Shown piece after piece: positions 1-7,764 of a DNA stretch of 64,000 bases. Source of the stretch: Microbacterium esteraromaticum (GTDB lineage Bacteria; Actinomycetota; Actinomycetes; Actinomycetales; Microbacteriaceae); contig NZ_CP043732.1 in assembly GCF_014084045.1 (NCBI RefSeq), positions 744,001 to 808,000 on the forward strand, read 5' to 3'. Position numbers and translations under genes: made by a program. Each line of letters starts with the position of its first letter. The first letter of the stretch is position 1. The notes under the pieces are model-generated. The model had not been told where the DNA came from and did not search any database. It saw nothing but the letters and a program-made list of their open reading frames with translations.

Positions 1-713
1 ACTGCCGCCGACTCCTGCGCGGTCGATGCGGCCACCGGGGCCCCGATCTGCTCGGCGGCCGCGACATCGGGCTGCACGGCGACCGTCGGCTGCGCGGCGA
101 CATCGGGCTGCGTGGCGACCGCACGGGTGGTGCCGGCCGGAGGCCACGGCTCCCCGCCCGGCACGCGCGGAAGCCCACGGCGCGCAGCGGCTCCCGCATC
201 CGCTGCTGCTGCCTGCGCTGCTGCCGGTGCCTGCGCCGCCTGAGCGTCGACAGCACGGGACGTCGCCGACTGCGCGCCCTGTTCACGCGAAGAAGCCGTA
301 CTCTCGGCGAGTTCCCGTGCACTCGACGCCACGGGGGCGGGTGCGGCCGCGTTCGCGGCGACGGCGGGGGCGGATGCCACAGATGCGGCGTCCGCAGGAG
401 GCCAGGGCTCTCCGCCCGCCACTCGTGGCAGCCCGCGCCGCAGGCTCACGACCGCACGCCCTCCAGCATCCGGACTCCCCGTCCTCGCACTCTCGTCGAG
501 AGCACGGGACGTCGGCGACTGCACCGCCTGTGCACGCGAAGAAGCCGTGCTCTCGGCGAGTTCCCGTGCTGTCGACGCCTCGGTGGGCGTCACCGCGGGG
601 GCCTCGAGAGGCGCCGCCTCGCCGACGGGGGCGGATGCCTCGATCTCGGTGGCGGGAGGCCAGGGCTCCCCGCCCTTCACCCGCGGGAGGCCGCGACGGA
701 TCGATGCGGCCAT
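1..713 (-). CDS. Partial protein with three RRGLPR-GGEPWPP repeats
   Basis: This open frame starts at an ATG two bases after the etfA stop and runs off the left edge without a stop, so only about 237 N-terminal residues are visible. An SD-like GGAAGAAG lies in the end of etfA. The visible part is Ala/Pro-rich and low complexity. It carries three copies of a motif close to [16 protein letters not shown], beginning near residues 6, 80 and 163, separated by disordered-looking linkers that also share the sequence ARELAEST. No signal peptide or membrane segment is visible. From memory, similar repeats precede a cytochrome-b-like membrane domain in Microbacteriaceae proteins. If that holds, this would be a membrane redox partner of the adjacent ETF, but this is unproven because the C-terminal part lies outside the window. 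Confidence 0.75.
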   Translation of the reverse strand, partial: MAASIRRGLPRVKGGEPWPPATEIEASAPVGEAAPLEAPAVTPTEASTARELAESTASSRAQAVQSPTSRALDESARTGSPDAGGRAVVSLRRGLPRVAGGEPWPPADAASVASAPAVAANAAAPAPVASSARELAESTASSREQGAQSATSRAVDAQAAQAPAAAQAAAADAGAAARRGLPRVPGGEPWPPAGTTRAVATQPDVAAQPTVAVQPDVAAAEQIGAPVAASTAQESAA

Positions 714-715
714 GA

Positions 716-1687
716 TCACTTCTTCCGGGCTTCGAGCGCCTCGATCAGCTGCGGCACGACCGTGAACACGTCGCCGACGATGCCGAAGTCGGCGACGTCG
801 AAGATCGGGGCCTCGCCGTCCTTGTTGATCGCGACGATGGTCTTCGCCGTCTGCATGCCGGCGCGATGCTGGATCGCGCCCGAGATGCCGAGTGCGATGT
901 ACAGCTGCGGCGACACCGAGACGCCGGTCTGGCCGACCTGATGCGCATACGGGATGTATCCGGCGTCGACCGCGGCCCGCGACGCGCCGACAGCTGCGCC
1001 GAGGGCGTCGGCGAGCTGCTCGACGAGCACGAACTTCTCCTTCGAGCCGAGACCGCGCCCGCCCGAGACGACCCGGGTGGCTCCGCGCAACTCAGGACGC
1101 GAGGAGGTCTTCTCCTCTTCGGCGACCTCGCCGACCGTGGCGACCGCAGCACCGGATGCCGTGACCGAGAGCTCCTCGACCGCAGGCGAGGCGACCGCCT
1201 CGGCACGTGCGTCGACTGCGCCCTGGCGGACGGTGATCACGGGGGCTCCGAAGGTGGGCGCCGAGTCGGTGAGGTACGAGCCGCCGTAGACCGAGTGCTG
1301 CGCGGTGACACCCTCCTCGTCACGCGAGACGCCGATCGCGTCGACCGACAGCGCGAGCCTCTCGCGCACCGCGAGGCGGCCGGCCACGTCGCGCCCGGCG
1401 ATCGAGTTCGACACGAGCACGGCATCCGGCTGCACCTGGCGGAACGCCGCCTGCAGCGCGTCGACGACGGGCACGGTGAGCGAGGACGCGTCGCCGGTCG
1501 CCGTGAGAATGACCTGCGCGCCCGCCGCAGCGGCGGCATCGGTCGCCGCCTGCGTGCCGCCGACGATCAGCGCCACGGGAGCTCCGACCGTCGAGGCCGC
1601 GCCGATCAGCGCGGCGGTGCTGCTGGCCGCGCCGCCGGACGGGTCGACGTCCACGAGGACGAGGATCGACTTCTCGGGGTACGCCAT
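716..1687 (-). CDS. etfA: Electron transfer flavoprotein alpha subunit
   Basis: This is the FAD-binding subunit of the soluble ETF heterodimer, which takes electrons from acyl-CoA dehydrogenases and passes them to the respiratory chain. The 323-residue length is normal. The C-terminal third has the ETF-alpha FAD signature: [12 protein letters not shown], then [13 protein letters not shown], then a conserved ending around [17 protein letters not shown]. The N-terminal half has the nucleotide-binding-like alpha/beta fold. It follows etfB with one base between stop and start, so the two are an operon. The acyl-CoA dehydrogenase at 6562-7752 is a plausible electron donor. Confidence 0.96.
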   Translation of the reverse strand: MAYPEKSILVLVDVDPSGGAASSTAALIGAASTVGAPVALIVGGTQAATDAAAAAGAQVILTATGDASSLTVPVVDALQAAFRQVQPDAVLVSNSIAGRDVAGRLAVRERLALSVDAIGVSRDEEGVTAQHSVYGGSYLTDSAPTFGAPVITVRQGAVDARAEAVASPAVEELSVTASGAAVATVGEVAEEEKTSSRPELRGATRVVSGGRGLGSKEKFVLVEQLADALGAAVGASRAAVDAGYIPYAHQVGQTGVSVSPQLYIALGISGAIQHRAGMQTAKTIVAINKDGEAPIFDVADFGIVGDVFTVVPQLIEALEARKK

Positions 1688-1688
1688 G

Positions 1689-2465
1689 TCACACCAGCCT
1701 GTTCTGCGCGAGGAACTCGACGAGCTGCGCCGCGGCGTCTCCCTCGTCGGTGATCTTGACTCCCGCGGCGCGCGGGGGCTTCTCGGACACGGTCGTCATG
1801 ATCGTGCGGGGAGCTGCGGCGGGGTCGGCCGAGACGCCGAGGTCGGCCAGCGAGAGCACCTCGAGGGGCTTCTTCTTCGCGGCCATGATGCCCTTGAAGT
1901 TCGGGAAGCGGGCATCCGGAAGCGCCTCGGTGATCGAGATGACGGCCGGAAGCGGCACCGTGACCTCCTGCGTGCCGGCGTCGCCGGTGCGGGTGCCGGT
2001 GAGCTGCCCGTCGCCGATCTCGACGGCGCTCAGCGCGGTCGCCTGCGCGTAGCCGAGGTGCTCGGCGAGCATCGCGGGGATGACACCGCCCGAGCCGTCG
2101 GTCGACAGGTTGCCCGTGATGACCAGGTCGGGCTCTCCGCGGCGGATCGCGGCGGAGAGCACCTCCGCGGTGAGGGTGAGGTCGGCTCCGCGCAGCTCCT
2201 CGTCGACGACGTGGACGGCGGCTGCCGCACCGATCGCGAGCGAGCGGCGCACGGATGCCGTCGCCGACTCGGGCGACATCGACAGGCTCACGACCTCGGT
2301 GCCGGGGTTCTTGTCGGCGTAGGACAGGGCGACCTCGAGTGCGCGCTCGGTGATCTCATCGAGCACCACCTCACCCGCCGCCCGATCCGCCAGACCTGTC
2401 TCGAGGTCGAGCTTTCGGTCACCGTAGGTGTCGGGGACTTCCTTCACCAGGACGTAGATCTTCAT
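1689..2465 (-). CDS. etfB: Electron transfer flavoprotein beta subunit
   Basis: This is the AMP-binding beta subunit of ETF, 258 residues. It begins [20 protein letters not shown], as ETF-beta proteins do. The middle carries the family region [26 protein letters not shown] and the C-terminal half has [16 protein letters not shown]. It is the first gene of the etfBA run that continues into the repeat-bearing gene to the left. The start ATG follows a GGAGG-like element. It is divergent from the MarR regulator, with about 115 bp between the two starts, which suggests local control of the operon, though no binding site is proven. Confidence 0.96.
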   Translation of the reverse strand: MKIYVLVKEVPDTYGDRKLDLETGLADRAAGEVVLDEITERALEVALSYADKNPGTEVVSLSMSPESATASVRRSLAIGAAAAVHVVDEELRGADLTLTAEVLSAAIRRGEPDLVITGNLSTDGSGGVIPAMLAEHLGYAQATALSAVEIGDGQLTGTRTGDAGTQEVTVPLPAVISITEALPDARFPNFKGIMAAKKKPLEVLSLADLGVSADPAAAPRTIMTTVSEKPPRAAGVKITDEGDAAAQLVEFLAQNRLV

Positions 2466-2550
2466 TGAACCTCCCTCACGCAGGATCGATCCTACCCGCG
2501 CGATGTTGTGGAATCAGGTCTCAACTCACATGATACTGAGTCCCGAACGT

Positions 2551-2580
2551 TGGTCGGCCGGTTGCCTATACCGTTGATCC
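2551..2580 (+). promoter_or_regulatory. Divergent etfB/marR intergenic region with -10-like box
   Basis: The 115-bp gap between etfB and marR holds a TATACC box at 2567-2572, eight bases before the marR ATG and with no SD, so marR mRNA may be leaderless. Just upstream is an imperfect palindrome, CCGA-N7-TCGG. No clear -35 box was seen, so the assignment is weak. Confidence 0.35.
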
Positions 2581-3117
2581 ATGGCCCGTCCCCGTCCCCT
2601 GCCCATCGATCCCCTCGCCGAGGCCAAGAGACAATGGCTCGCGCACGGCTGGACCGACGCCGCCGAGGGCATGGCCGTCGTCACGTCGGTGATGCGCGCC
2701 CAGCAGCTGCTGCTCGCGCGGGTGGATGCCGCGCTGAAGCCCTTCCAGGTGACCTTCGCCCGCTACGAGGTGCTGCGTCTTCTCGCGTTCAGCCGCACCG
2801 GCACCCTGCCGCTCTCCAGCGTCGTCGCCCGCCTGCAGGTGCACGCGACCAGCCTCACGAGCACGGCGGAGCGCCTGGTGCGCGACGGCCTGGTGCGGCG
2901 CGACCCCCATCCGCACGACGGCCGCGCCGCGCTCCTCACCCTGACCGACTCCGGCCGTGACCTCGTCGAGCGCGCCACGGCCGCGCTGAACACCGAGGTG
3001 TTCTCGTCCCCAGGGCTGGATGCCGGCGATGCGGCATCCCTCGTCGGCATCGTCGCCCGGCTGCGCAAGAACGCCGGCGACTTCACCGACCCCCGGCCCC
3101 TGCCCGACCCGCTCTGA
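2581..3117 (+). CDS. MarR family transcriptional regulator
   Basis: This is a 178-residue winged-helix regulator. Residues about 50-130 form the MarR core: LKPFQVTFARYEVLRLLAF, then the recognition helix LQVHATSLTSTAERLVRDG, then the wing with DPHPHDGRAALLTLTDSG. MarR dimers usually repress adjacent genes and release DNA on binding aromatic or acyl-CoA-type ligands. The divergent etfBA operon is the obvious candidate target, by position only. There is no SD before the ATG; a -10-like box eight bases upstream suggests leaderless translation. The last 17 bases of the gene are repeated in tandem immediately downstream. Confidence 0.9.
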   Translation: MARPRPLPIDPLAEAKRQWLAHGWTDAAEGMAVVTSVMRAQQLLLARVDAALKPFQVTFARYEVLRLLAFSRTGTLPLSSVVARLQVHATSLTSTAERLVRDGLVRRDPHPHDGRAALLTLTDSGRDLVERATAALNTEVFSSPGLDAGDAASLVGIVARLRKNAGDFTDPRPLPDPL

Positions 3118-3134
3118 TGCCCGACCCGCTCTGA
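3101..3134 (+). repeat. Tandem 17-bp duplication at the marR 3' end
   Basis: The unit TGCCCGACCCGCTCTGA occurs twice back to back. The first copy encodes the last residues and stop of marR. The second is non-coding, and its TGA overlaps the ATG of the SRPBCC gene. Confidence 0.85.
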
Positions 3135-3580
3135 TGCCCTCGTTCACGCTCGAGCGCATCGTCCCCGCACCGCCGACGGAGGTCTTCGATCTCTCGCTCG
3201 ACGTCGGCCTGCATCTCGTGTCACAGAGCGCGCACGGCGAGCGGGTGGCAGCGGGCCGCACCTCCGGGCGTCTCGAGGAGGGCGAGCAGATCACCTGGAG
3301 CGCCAGGCACTTCGGGCTGAGGTTCCGGATGACCTCTCTCGTGTTCGACGTCGAGCGTCCTCGACGCTTCCGGGACCGGCAGGTACGAGGGCCGTTCGGA
3401 TCGTTCCTGCACACGCATGAGTTCGAGCCCATCGATGCGGGCACGCTGATGCGCGACACGATCGAGTTCCGCTCCCCGTTCGGCCCGCTGGGGCGACTGG
3501 TCGACGCCGCCGTTATGCGCCGTCATCTCATCCACGTGATCACCGAGCGCAACGACGGCATCAGCGCGCATTTCGCCTGA
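3134..3580 (+). CDS. SRPBCC family (polyketide cyclase-like) protein
   Basis: This is a 148-residue protein with the START/SRPBCC helix-grip pattern. The N-terminal strand FTLERIVPAPPTEVFDLSLD is followed by ARHFGLRFRMTSLVFDVERP, then the characteristic HTHEFEPIDAGTLMRDTIEF, and a C-terminal helix ending VMRRHLIHVITERND. Related proteins are annotated as cell-division-inhibitor-like or ligand-binding proteins, and the substrate is unknown. The ATG at 3134 was chosen because the domain begins there. It follows marR after 16 bases and overlaps a TGA created by a 17-bp tandem duplication, giving TGATG. Co-transcription with marR is likely. Confidence 0.8.
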   Translation: MPSFTLERIVPAPPTEVFDLSLDVGLHLVSQSAHGERVAAGRTSGRLEEGEQITWSARHFGLRFRMTSLVFDVERPRRFRDRQVRGPFGSFLHTHEFEPIDAGTLMRDTIEFRSPFGPLGRLVDAAVMRRHLIHVITERNDGISAHFA

Positions 3581-3591
3581 CTGCACTCCGC

Positions 3592-3656
3592 GAGACTTAC
3601 CTTCCAGCACGAGACGGGGCGCCAGAACCCCCGCCTCGTGCTGGAAGGTAAGTCTC
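3592..3656. repeat. Long palindromic repeat, family A copy 1
   Basis: Two perfect 22-bp arms (3592-3613 and 3635-3656) flank a 21-base loop. The left arm begins GAGACTTACCTTCC and the right arm ends GGTAAGTCTC. It lies after the SRPBCC gene and may also act as a terminator. A diverged copy in the same orientation lies at 4214-4279, so this is a dispersed element rather than a unique hairpin. Confidence 0.85.
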
Positions 3657-3729
3657 ACGGGGCAGGTCAGCGCACGGGGCCGGTCAGCTCGCGTGGCCGG
3701 TCAGCTGCAGGCTGTCTAGGATGAGCGGC

Positions 3730-4179
3730 ATGAGCGAACTCCGACTGCGCACCGTCCTCGAACCGATGGGTCCTGCCGGTGCGATCGTGCTCGACGACGA
3801 GCAGGTCGCCGCGCTGAGCAGCGCCAAGGCGTTCCCGGTCGTCGTCGCCATCGGCGAGCGCTCGGCGCGCCTGCGCCTCGCACGCATGGGCGGCAAGAAC
3901 CTCATCGGGTTCAGCAAGGCGGTGCGCGCCGAGATGGGAGTGGAGCTCGGCGACGAGTTCGACGCGGTCATCACTCCGGATGCCGAGGAGCGAACCGTCG
4001 ACGTGCCCGAGGTGCTGGCCGCCGCGCTCGAGGCGGACCCCGTCGCGCGCGCCGCCTTCGAGGCGCTCGCGTACTCGCGCCGCAAGGAGATCGCGCGCTC
4101 GATCGCCGAGGCGAAGCAGGATGCCACGCGTCAGCGCCGCCTCGAGAAGGCACTCGCCGACCTGCGCACCGCCCTCTGA
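3730..4179 (+). CDS. DUF1905 / YdeI-OmpD-associated family protein
   Basis: This 149-residue protein has an N-terminal DUF1905 beta-barrel-like part, including LEPMGPAGAIVLDDEQV and RLARMGGKNLIGFSKAVRAEMG. The C-terminal helical YdeI/OmpD-associated part has FEALAYSRRKEIARSIAEAK and ends in a basic helix. The biochemical role of this family is not established. Two in-frame ATGs exist, at 3721 and 3730. The latter is preferred because a TAGGAT -10-like box at 3717-3722 sits seven bases before it, consistent with a leaderless transcript. The gene is bracketed by two family A palindromes. Confidence 0.85.
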   Translation: MSELRLRTVLEPMGPAGAIVLDDEQVAALSSAKAFPVVVAIGERSARLRLARMGGKNLIGFSKAVRAEMGVELGDEFDAVITPDAEERTVDVPEVLAAALEADPVARAAFEALAYSRRKEIARSIAEAKQDATRQRRLEKALADLRTAL

Positions 4180-4213
4180 CGCCCGCCGCCCGCCGCCAAG
4201 CGACCCGGCTCGC

Positions 4214-4279
4214 GAGACTTATGTTCCCGCACGAGACAGTGCTGCGGAAGGCACGCCTCGTGCCGGAACGTACGTCTCG
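4214..4279. repeat. Long palindromic repeat, family A copy 2
   Basis: The left arm at 4214-4235 starts GAGACTTATGTTCC. The right arm at 4257-4278 is CTCGTGCCGGAACGTACGTC-like and pairs at about 19 of 22 positions. It is clearly related to the element at 3592-3656. It lies between the convergent DUF1905 and Imm-5-like genes. Confidence 0.8.
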
Positions 4280-4297
4280 AGCTGCGCGAGCCGCGGG

Positions 4298-4747
4298 TCA
4301 GTCGCCGTCGTACACGTAGCGGTCGAAGCGCTCGGGCACGCGCATCCGCTGCCAGGCGAGCTCCTCGTCGCGGCGCGACCGGTCGCCCGGGAACGCCTTG
4401 GCGGTGTACCTCGGCACCTGCCTGGCATGCCCCGCCATGTGCGCCACGGCTGCGGCCTGTCCGCACACGCGCGCGGCGGCGATGGCGTTCGCGTCGCGCG
4501 ACTCGCGAGCCGCAGCATGGCAGGCGAACGCCCGCTCGCGCACCTCGTCGATGCTGAGCTCGCCGCGCAGGAACGCCTGGGCGGCGTCCAGCGCGTCTCG
4601 CGGGCGGGTGTCGTGCGGACGCTCGGAGAGGAAGAGCGGCAGCATCCGCTCAGCGCACGCGACCGTCCACTGCACGAGCTCGCGGCGGTCGTCCTCAGAG
4701 AGGGTCAGGTCGGAGTCGTCGGGCAGTGCTTTCATGGCCGCGCTCAT
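4298..4747 (-). CDS. Putative immunity protein (Imm-5-like)
   Basis: This 149-residue, mainly helical protein matches what is annotated as an Imm-5-like putative immunity protein. Recognisable parts are [53 protein letters not shown] and [21 protein letters not shown]. The immunity label comes from polymorphic-toxin surveys, and no toxin gene is near here. The start overlaps the stop of the enoyl-CoA hydratase gene by four bases (ATGA), so the two are translationally coupled and the protein may instead have a metabolic or housekeeping role. Confidence 0.75.
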   Translation of the reverse strand: MSAAMKALPDDSDLTLSEDDRRELVQWTVACAERMLPLFLSERPHDTRPRDALDAAQAFLRGELSIDEVRERAFACHAAARESRDANAIAAARVCGQAAAVAHMAGHARQVPRYTAKAFPGDRSRRDEELAWQRMRVPERFDRYVYDGD

Positions 4748-5520
4748 CGGTGCTGGAAATGAGGGGGGCGCTTCTCGCGGAATGCGGCCATCCCCTCCTT
4801 CTGGTCAGCCGTGTCGAACAGCGCCGCGAACTGCTGCTTCTCGATGGCGAGCCCCACCTCGAGCGTCGTCTCCATCGCGGCATCCAGCGTGGCCTTCGCC
4901 GCGTACAGCGACGGCAGCGACTTCTCGGCGATGGTCTCGGCAAGCCTGGTCGCCTCATCGAGCAGGTCGGCGGCAGGCACGACGCGCGAGACCAGGCCGA
5001 TGCGCTCGGCCTCGTCGGCCTTGATCAGTCGTCCCGACAGGATGAGCTCGGCGGCCTTGTAATAGCCGACGGCGCGGATGAGCCGCTGCGTGCCGCCCAT
5101 GCCCGGCACGACGCCGAGGTTGATCTCGGGCTGGCCGAAGGTGGCGGTGTCGGCGGCGAGGATGATGTCGCACATCATCGCGAGCTCGCAGCCGCCGCCG
5201 AGCGCGTAGCCCGAGACCGCGGCGATCACGGGGGTGTGCACGGCCGCGAAGCGGGTCCAGGCGCCGAAGTGGTCGGTGTCGAGCATCTCGGCGCCGGTCT
5301 TCGACTCCATCTCCTTGATGTCTGCTCCGGCGGCGAATGCGCGCTCTGACCCGGTCACCACGATGGCGCCGACGCTGTCGTCCGCGTCGAAGGCGGATGC
5401 CGCTGCCGCGACCTCCTCGGAGACCTGGCCGTTCAGGGCGTTCAGCGCCTCCGGCCGGTTGAGGGTGATCCAGCCCACCCGTCCTCGCTGTTCGACAAGG
5501 ATCGTCTCGTACTCGGACAT
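4744..5520 (-). CDS. Enoyl-CoA hydratase
   Basis: This 258-residue crotonase-fold enzyme hydrates trans-2-enoyl-CoA to 3-hydroxyacyl-CoA. The oxyanion-hole region [13 protein letters not shown] and the catalytic block [14 protein letters not shown] followed by [20 protein letters not shown] are intact. Both catalytic glutamates expected for true hydratases, in GCELAM and QPEI, are present. The start [13 protein letters not shown] at 5520 follows GGGGAGCGAC. A longer open frame upstream has no homology. Close to mmsB and the acyl-CoA dehydrogenase, it most likely hydrates methacrylyl-CoA in valine degradation or straight-chain enoyl-CoAs. Confidence 0.93.
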   Translation of the reverse strand: MSEYETILVEQRGRVGWITLNRPEALNALNGQVSEEVAAAASAFDADDSVGAIVVTGSERAFAAGADIKEMESKTGAEMLDTDHFGAWTRFAAVHTPVIAAVSGYALGGGCELAMMCDIILAADTATFGQPEINLGVVPGMGGTQRLIRAVGYYKAAELILSGRLIKADEAERIGLVSRVVPAADLLDEATRLAETIAEKSLPSLYAAKATLDAAMETTLEVGLAIEKQQFAALFDTADQKEGMAAFREKRPPHFQHR

Positions 5521-5593
5521 GTCGCTCCCCTCAGCCGCCCCGGCGCGGCGCATCCAGTATCTCAGGCGCGACGGACGTCGTCGTCGCGCGCGT

Positions 5594-5660
5594 GTGCACA
5601 CTTCTCCCCGTTCTGCACACCGATCGCCCGAATCCGTGTGCAGAACGGGGACATCTGTGC
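5594..5660. repeat. Palindromic repeat, family B
   Basis: Perfect 15-bp arms, CCCCGTTCTGCACAC (5604-5618) and its complement (5634-5648), have a 15-base loop. Partly matching outer flanks contain TGCACA on each side. It lies between mmsB and the enoyl-CoA hydratase gene and is unrelated to family A. Confidence 0.75.
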
Positions 5661-5677
5661 AGAGTGCCGGGCAGGCG

Positions 5678-6565
5678 TCAGACGATGCCCTCGCGGATGT
5701 CTGTGATGATGCCCGAGAAGTCGCGCGACGCGCCCTCGCCCTCGGCGAACGCGGCGTACAGCTGCTGTGCGAGGCGGCCCATCCTGGCATCCGTTCCCGT
5801 CTGCTCGATCGCCTGCAGGGCGAGTCCGAGGTCTTTCGCCATCAGGGCCCCGGCGAAACCAGGCTGGTAGTCGCGGTTGGCGGGGCTCGTCGGCACGGGT
5901 CCTGGCACCGGGCAGTTGGTCGTGATCGACCAGCACTGACCGGATGCCTGCGACACGACGTCGAAGAGCGCCTGGTGCTCGAGACCGAGCCGCTCGCCGA
6001 GCACGAACGCCTCGGCGACGGCGATCTGCGACACCGCGAGCACCATGTTGTTGCACACCTTCGCCGCCTGGCCGAGGCCGGGGCCTCCGCAGTGCACGAT
6101 GCGCTTGCCCATCGCCTCGAGCAGCGGCAGCGCCGCGGCGAAGTCGTCGTCCGAGCCGCCGACCATGAACGCGAGCGTGCCGTTCTCAGCGCCGACGACG
6201 CCACCCGAGACCGGCGCGTCGACGTTGCGGTGCCCCGCGGCGATCGCCAATTCGTGCGCGGTGCGCGCCTCGTCGACCGCGATCGTCGACGACTCGATGA
6301 ACAGCGTGCCTGGTGCGGCGGCGGCGAGCAGCTCGTCCTGATAGGCGGCGATGACGTGGCTGCCGGCGGGGAACATCGTGATGACGACCTCGGCCTCGGC
6401 TACGGCATCGGCGCCGCTCGCGGCCACCGGGATGCCCGCGCCCTTCGCCGCCTCGATCGCGGCGGGCACGAGGTCGAAGCCGTGCACATCATGGCCCGCC
6501 TTCACGAGGTTGACTGCCATGGGAAGGCCCATGTGGCCGAGCCCGAGGAAGGCGATGCGGGTCAT
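5678..6565 (-). CDS. mmsB: 3-hydroxyisobutyrate dehydrogenase
   Basis: This enzyme oxidises 3-hydroxyisobutyrate to methylmalonate semialdehyde with NAD in valine catabolism. It has 295 residues. The N-terminal Rossmann motif [20 protein letters not shown] is the beta-hydroxyacid dehydrogenase signature. Next come the substrate-binding block [12 protein letters not shown] and [22 protein letters not shown], and then [20 protein letters not shown] with the catalytic Lys. The start at 6565 is set by homology and by the 4-base ATGA overlap with the upstream acyl-CoA dehydrogenase; the frame stays open further upstream without meaning. It is the third gene of mmsA-acd-mmsB. Confidence 0.95.
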   Translation of the reverse strand: MTRIAFLGLGHMGLPMAVNLVKAGHDVHGFDLVPAAIEAAKGAGIPVAASGADAVAEAEVVITMFPAGSHVIAAYQDELLAAAAPGTLFIESSTIAVDEARTAHELAIAAGHRNVDAPVSGGVVGAENGTLAFMVGGSDDDFAAALPLLEAMGKRIVHCGGPGLGQAAKVCNNMVLAVSQIAVAEAFVLGERLGLEHQALFDVVSQASGQCWSITTNCPVPGPVPTSPANRDYQPGFAGALMAKDLGLALQAIEQTGTDARMGRLAQQLYAAFAEGEGASRDFSGIITDIREGIV

Positions 6566-7752
6566 GATGCGCTCCGCATCGACACCGATCCGGCTGGACG
6601 CAGCATCTCGCGCCCGACGATGAGTCGCATGATCTCGTTCGTCCCTTCCAGGATCTGATGCACGCGCAGGTCGCGCACGACCCTCTCGACCCCGTAGTCC
6701 TGAAGGTACCCGTAGCCGCCGTGCAGCTGAAGCGCCCTGTTGGCGACCTCGAAGCCGGCGTCTGTGGCGAAGCGCTTGGCCATGGCGCAGCGCATCGTGG
6801 CATCCGGAGCCTTCTCGTCGACGGCCTGCGCGCCGTCTCGCACCATCAGTCGCGCGGCCTGCAGCTCGGTGCGCATGTCGGCTATCGCGAACAGGATCGA
6901 CTGCTTCTCGGCCAGCGGCTCGCCGAAGGCGACCCGCTCGTGCACGTACTGCACGGCCTTCTCGATGGCCCACTGCGCACCGCCCAGCGAGCAGGCGGCG
7001 ATGTTCAGCCGCCCGCCGTTGAGCGCCGACATCGCGATCGCGAAGCCCCGGCCCTCGTCGCCGAGCATGGCGGACGCCGGAACGCGCACTCCGTCGAAGA
7101 TGACCTGTCGGGTGGGCTGCGCGTGCCAGCCCATCTTCTTCTCGGGTGCTCCGAAGCTGAGCCCCTCGGCGTCGCCGGGCACGAGGAAGGCGCTGATGCC
7201 CTTCGCGCCCGATCCGGCGTCTCCCGTGCGCGCCATGACGACGTACACGCCGGCCTCGCCGGCGCCCGAGATGAACTGCTTCACGCCGGTGAGCAGGTAG
7301 TCGTCGCCGTCGCGGGTGGCGCTGGTCGCGATGTTCGCGGCGTCAGACCCGGCCCCCGGCTCGGTGAGGCAGTATCCCCCGAACTGCTCCATGGCGGTGA
7401 GCGCGGGCAGCCACCGACCGCGCTGGGCGTCGTCGCCGTACGTGTCGATCATCCAGGCCACCATGTTGTGGATCGAGATGTACGCAGCCACCGCGGGGTC
7501 TCCCTTGGCGAGTTCCTCGAAGATGGCGACGGTGTCGACGCGGGCCAGGCCCGTGCCCCCGAACTCCTCGCCGACGTAGATGCCGCCCAGGCCAAGCTCA
7601 CCCGCCCGGTGCAGCGACTCGCGAGGGAAGATGTGCTTCTCGTCGCGCTCGGCGGCGTACGGGGCGAGCTCTGTCTCGGCGAACTCGCGCACGGCGCCGA
7701 GGATCGCCTCGCGCTCCTCGGCGGTGACGGTGCTGGTGTTGATCATGGTCAT
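6562..7752 (-). CDS. Acyl-CoA dehydrogenase (isobutyryl-CoA type)
   Basis: This 396-residue FAD enzyme introduces the 2,3 double bond into acyl-CoA and gives its electrons to ETF. It has the family signatures FGGYCLTEPGAGSDAAN (substrate/FAD loop) and, near the C-terminus, QLHGGYGYLQDYGVERVVRDLRV followed by IYQ-like HQILEGTNEIMRLIV. Flanking mmsA and mmsB point to isobutyryl-CoA as substrate in valine breakdown, though substrate specificity cannot be read directly. The operon order is mmsA, this gene, mmsB, with 12 bases and a 4-base overlap at the junctions. The start MTMINTSTVTAEE fits family length. Confidence 0.93.
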   Translation of the reverse strand: MTMINTSTVTAEEREAILGAVREFAETELAPYAAERDEKHIFPRESLHRAGELGLGGIYVGEEFGGTGLARVDTVAIFEELAKGDPAVAAYISIHNMVAWMIDTYGDDAQRGRWLPALTAMEQFGGYCLTEPGAGSDAANIATSATRDGDDYLLTGVKQFISGAGEAGVYVVMARTGDAGSGAKGISAFLVPGDAEGLSFGAPEKKMGWHAQPTRQVIFDGVRVPASAMLGDEGRGFAIAMSALNGGRLNIAACSLGGAQWAIEKAVQYVHERVAFGEPLAEKQSILFAIADMRTELQAARLMVRDGAQAVDEKAPDATMRCAMAKRFATDAGFEVANRALQLHGGYGYLQDYGVERVVRDLRVHQILEGTNEIMRLIVGREMLRPAGSVSMRSAS

Positions 7753-7764
7753 CGTCGTGGGTTC

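Noticed and set aside
26..715. Plus-strand Arg/Pro-rich frame at the left edge
   Set aside because: Shadow of the minus-strand repeat protein, whose RRGLPR motif repeats are meaningful in only one frame.
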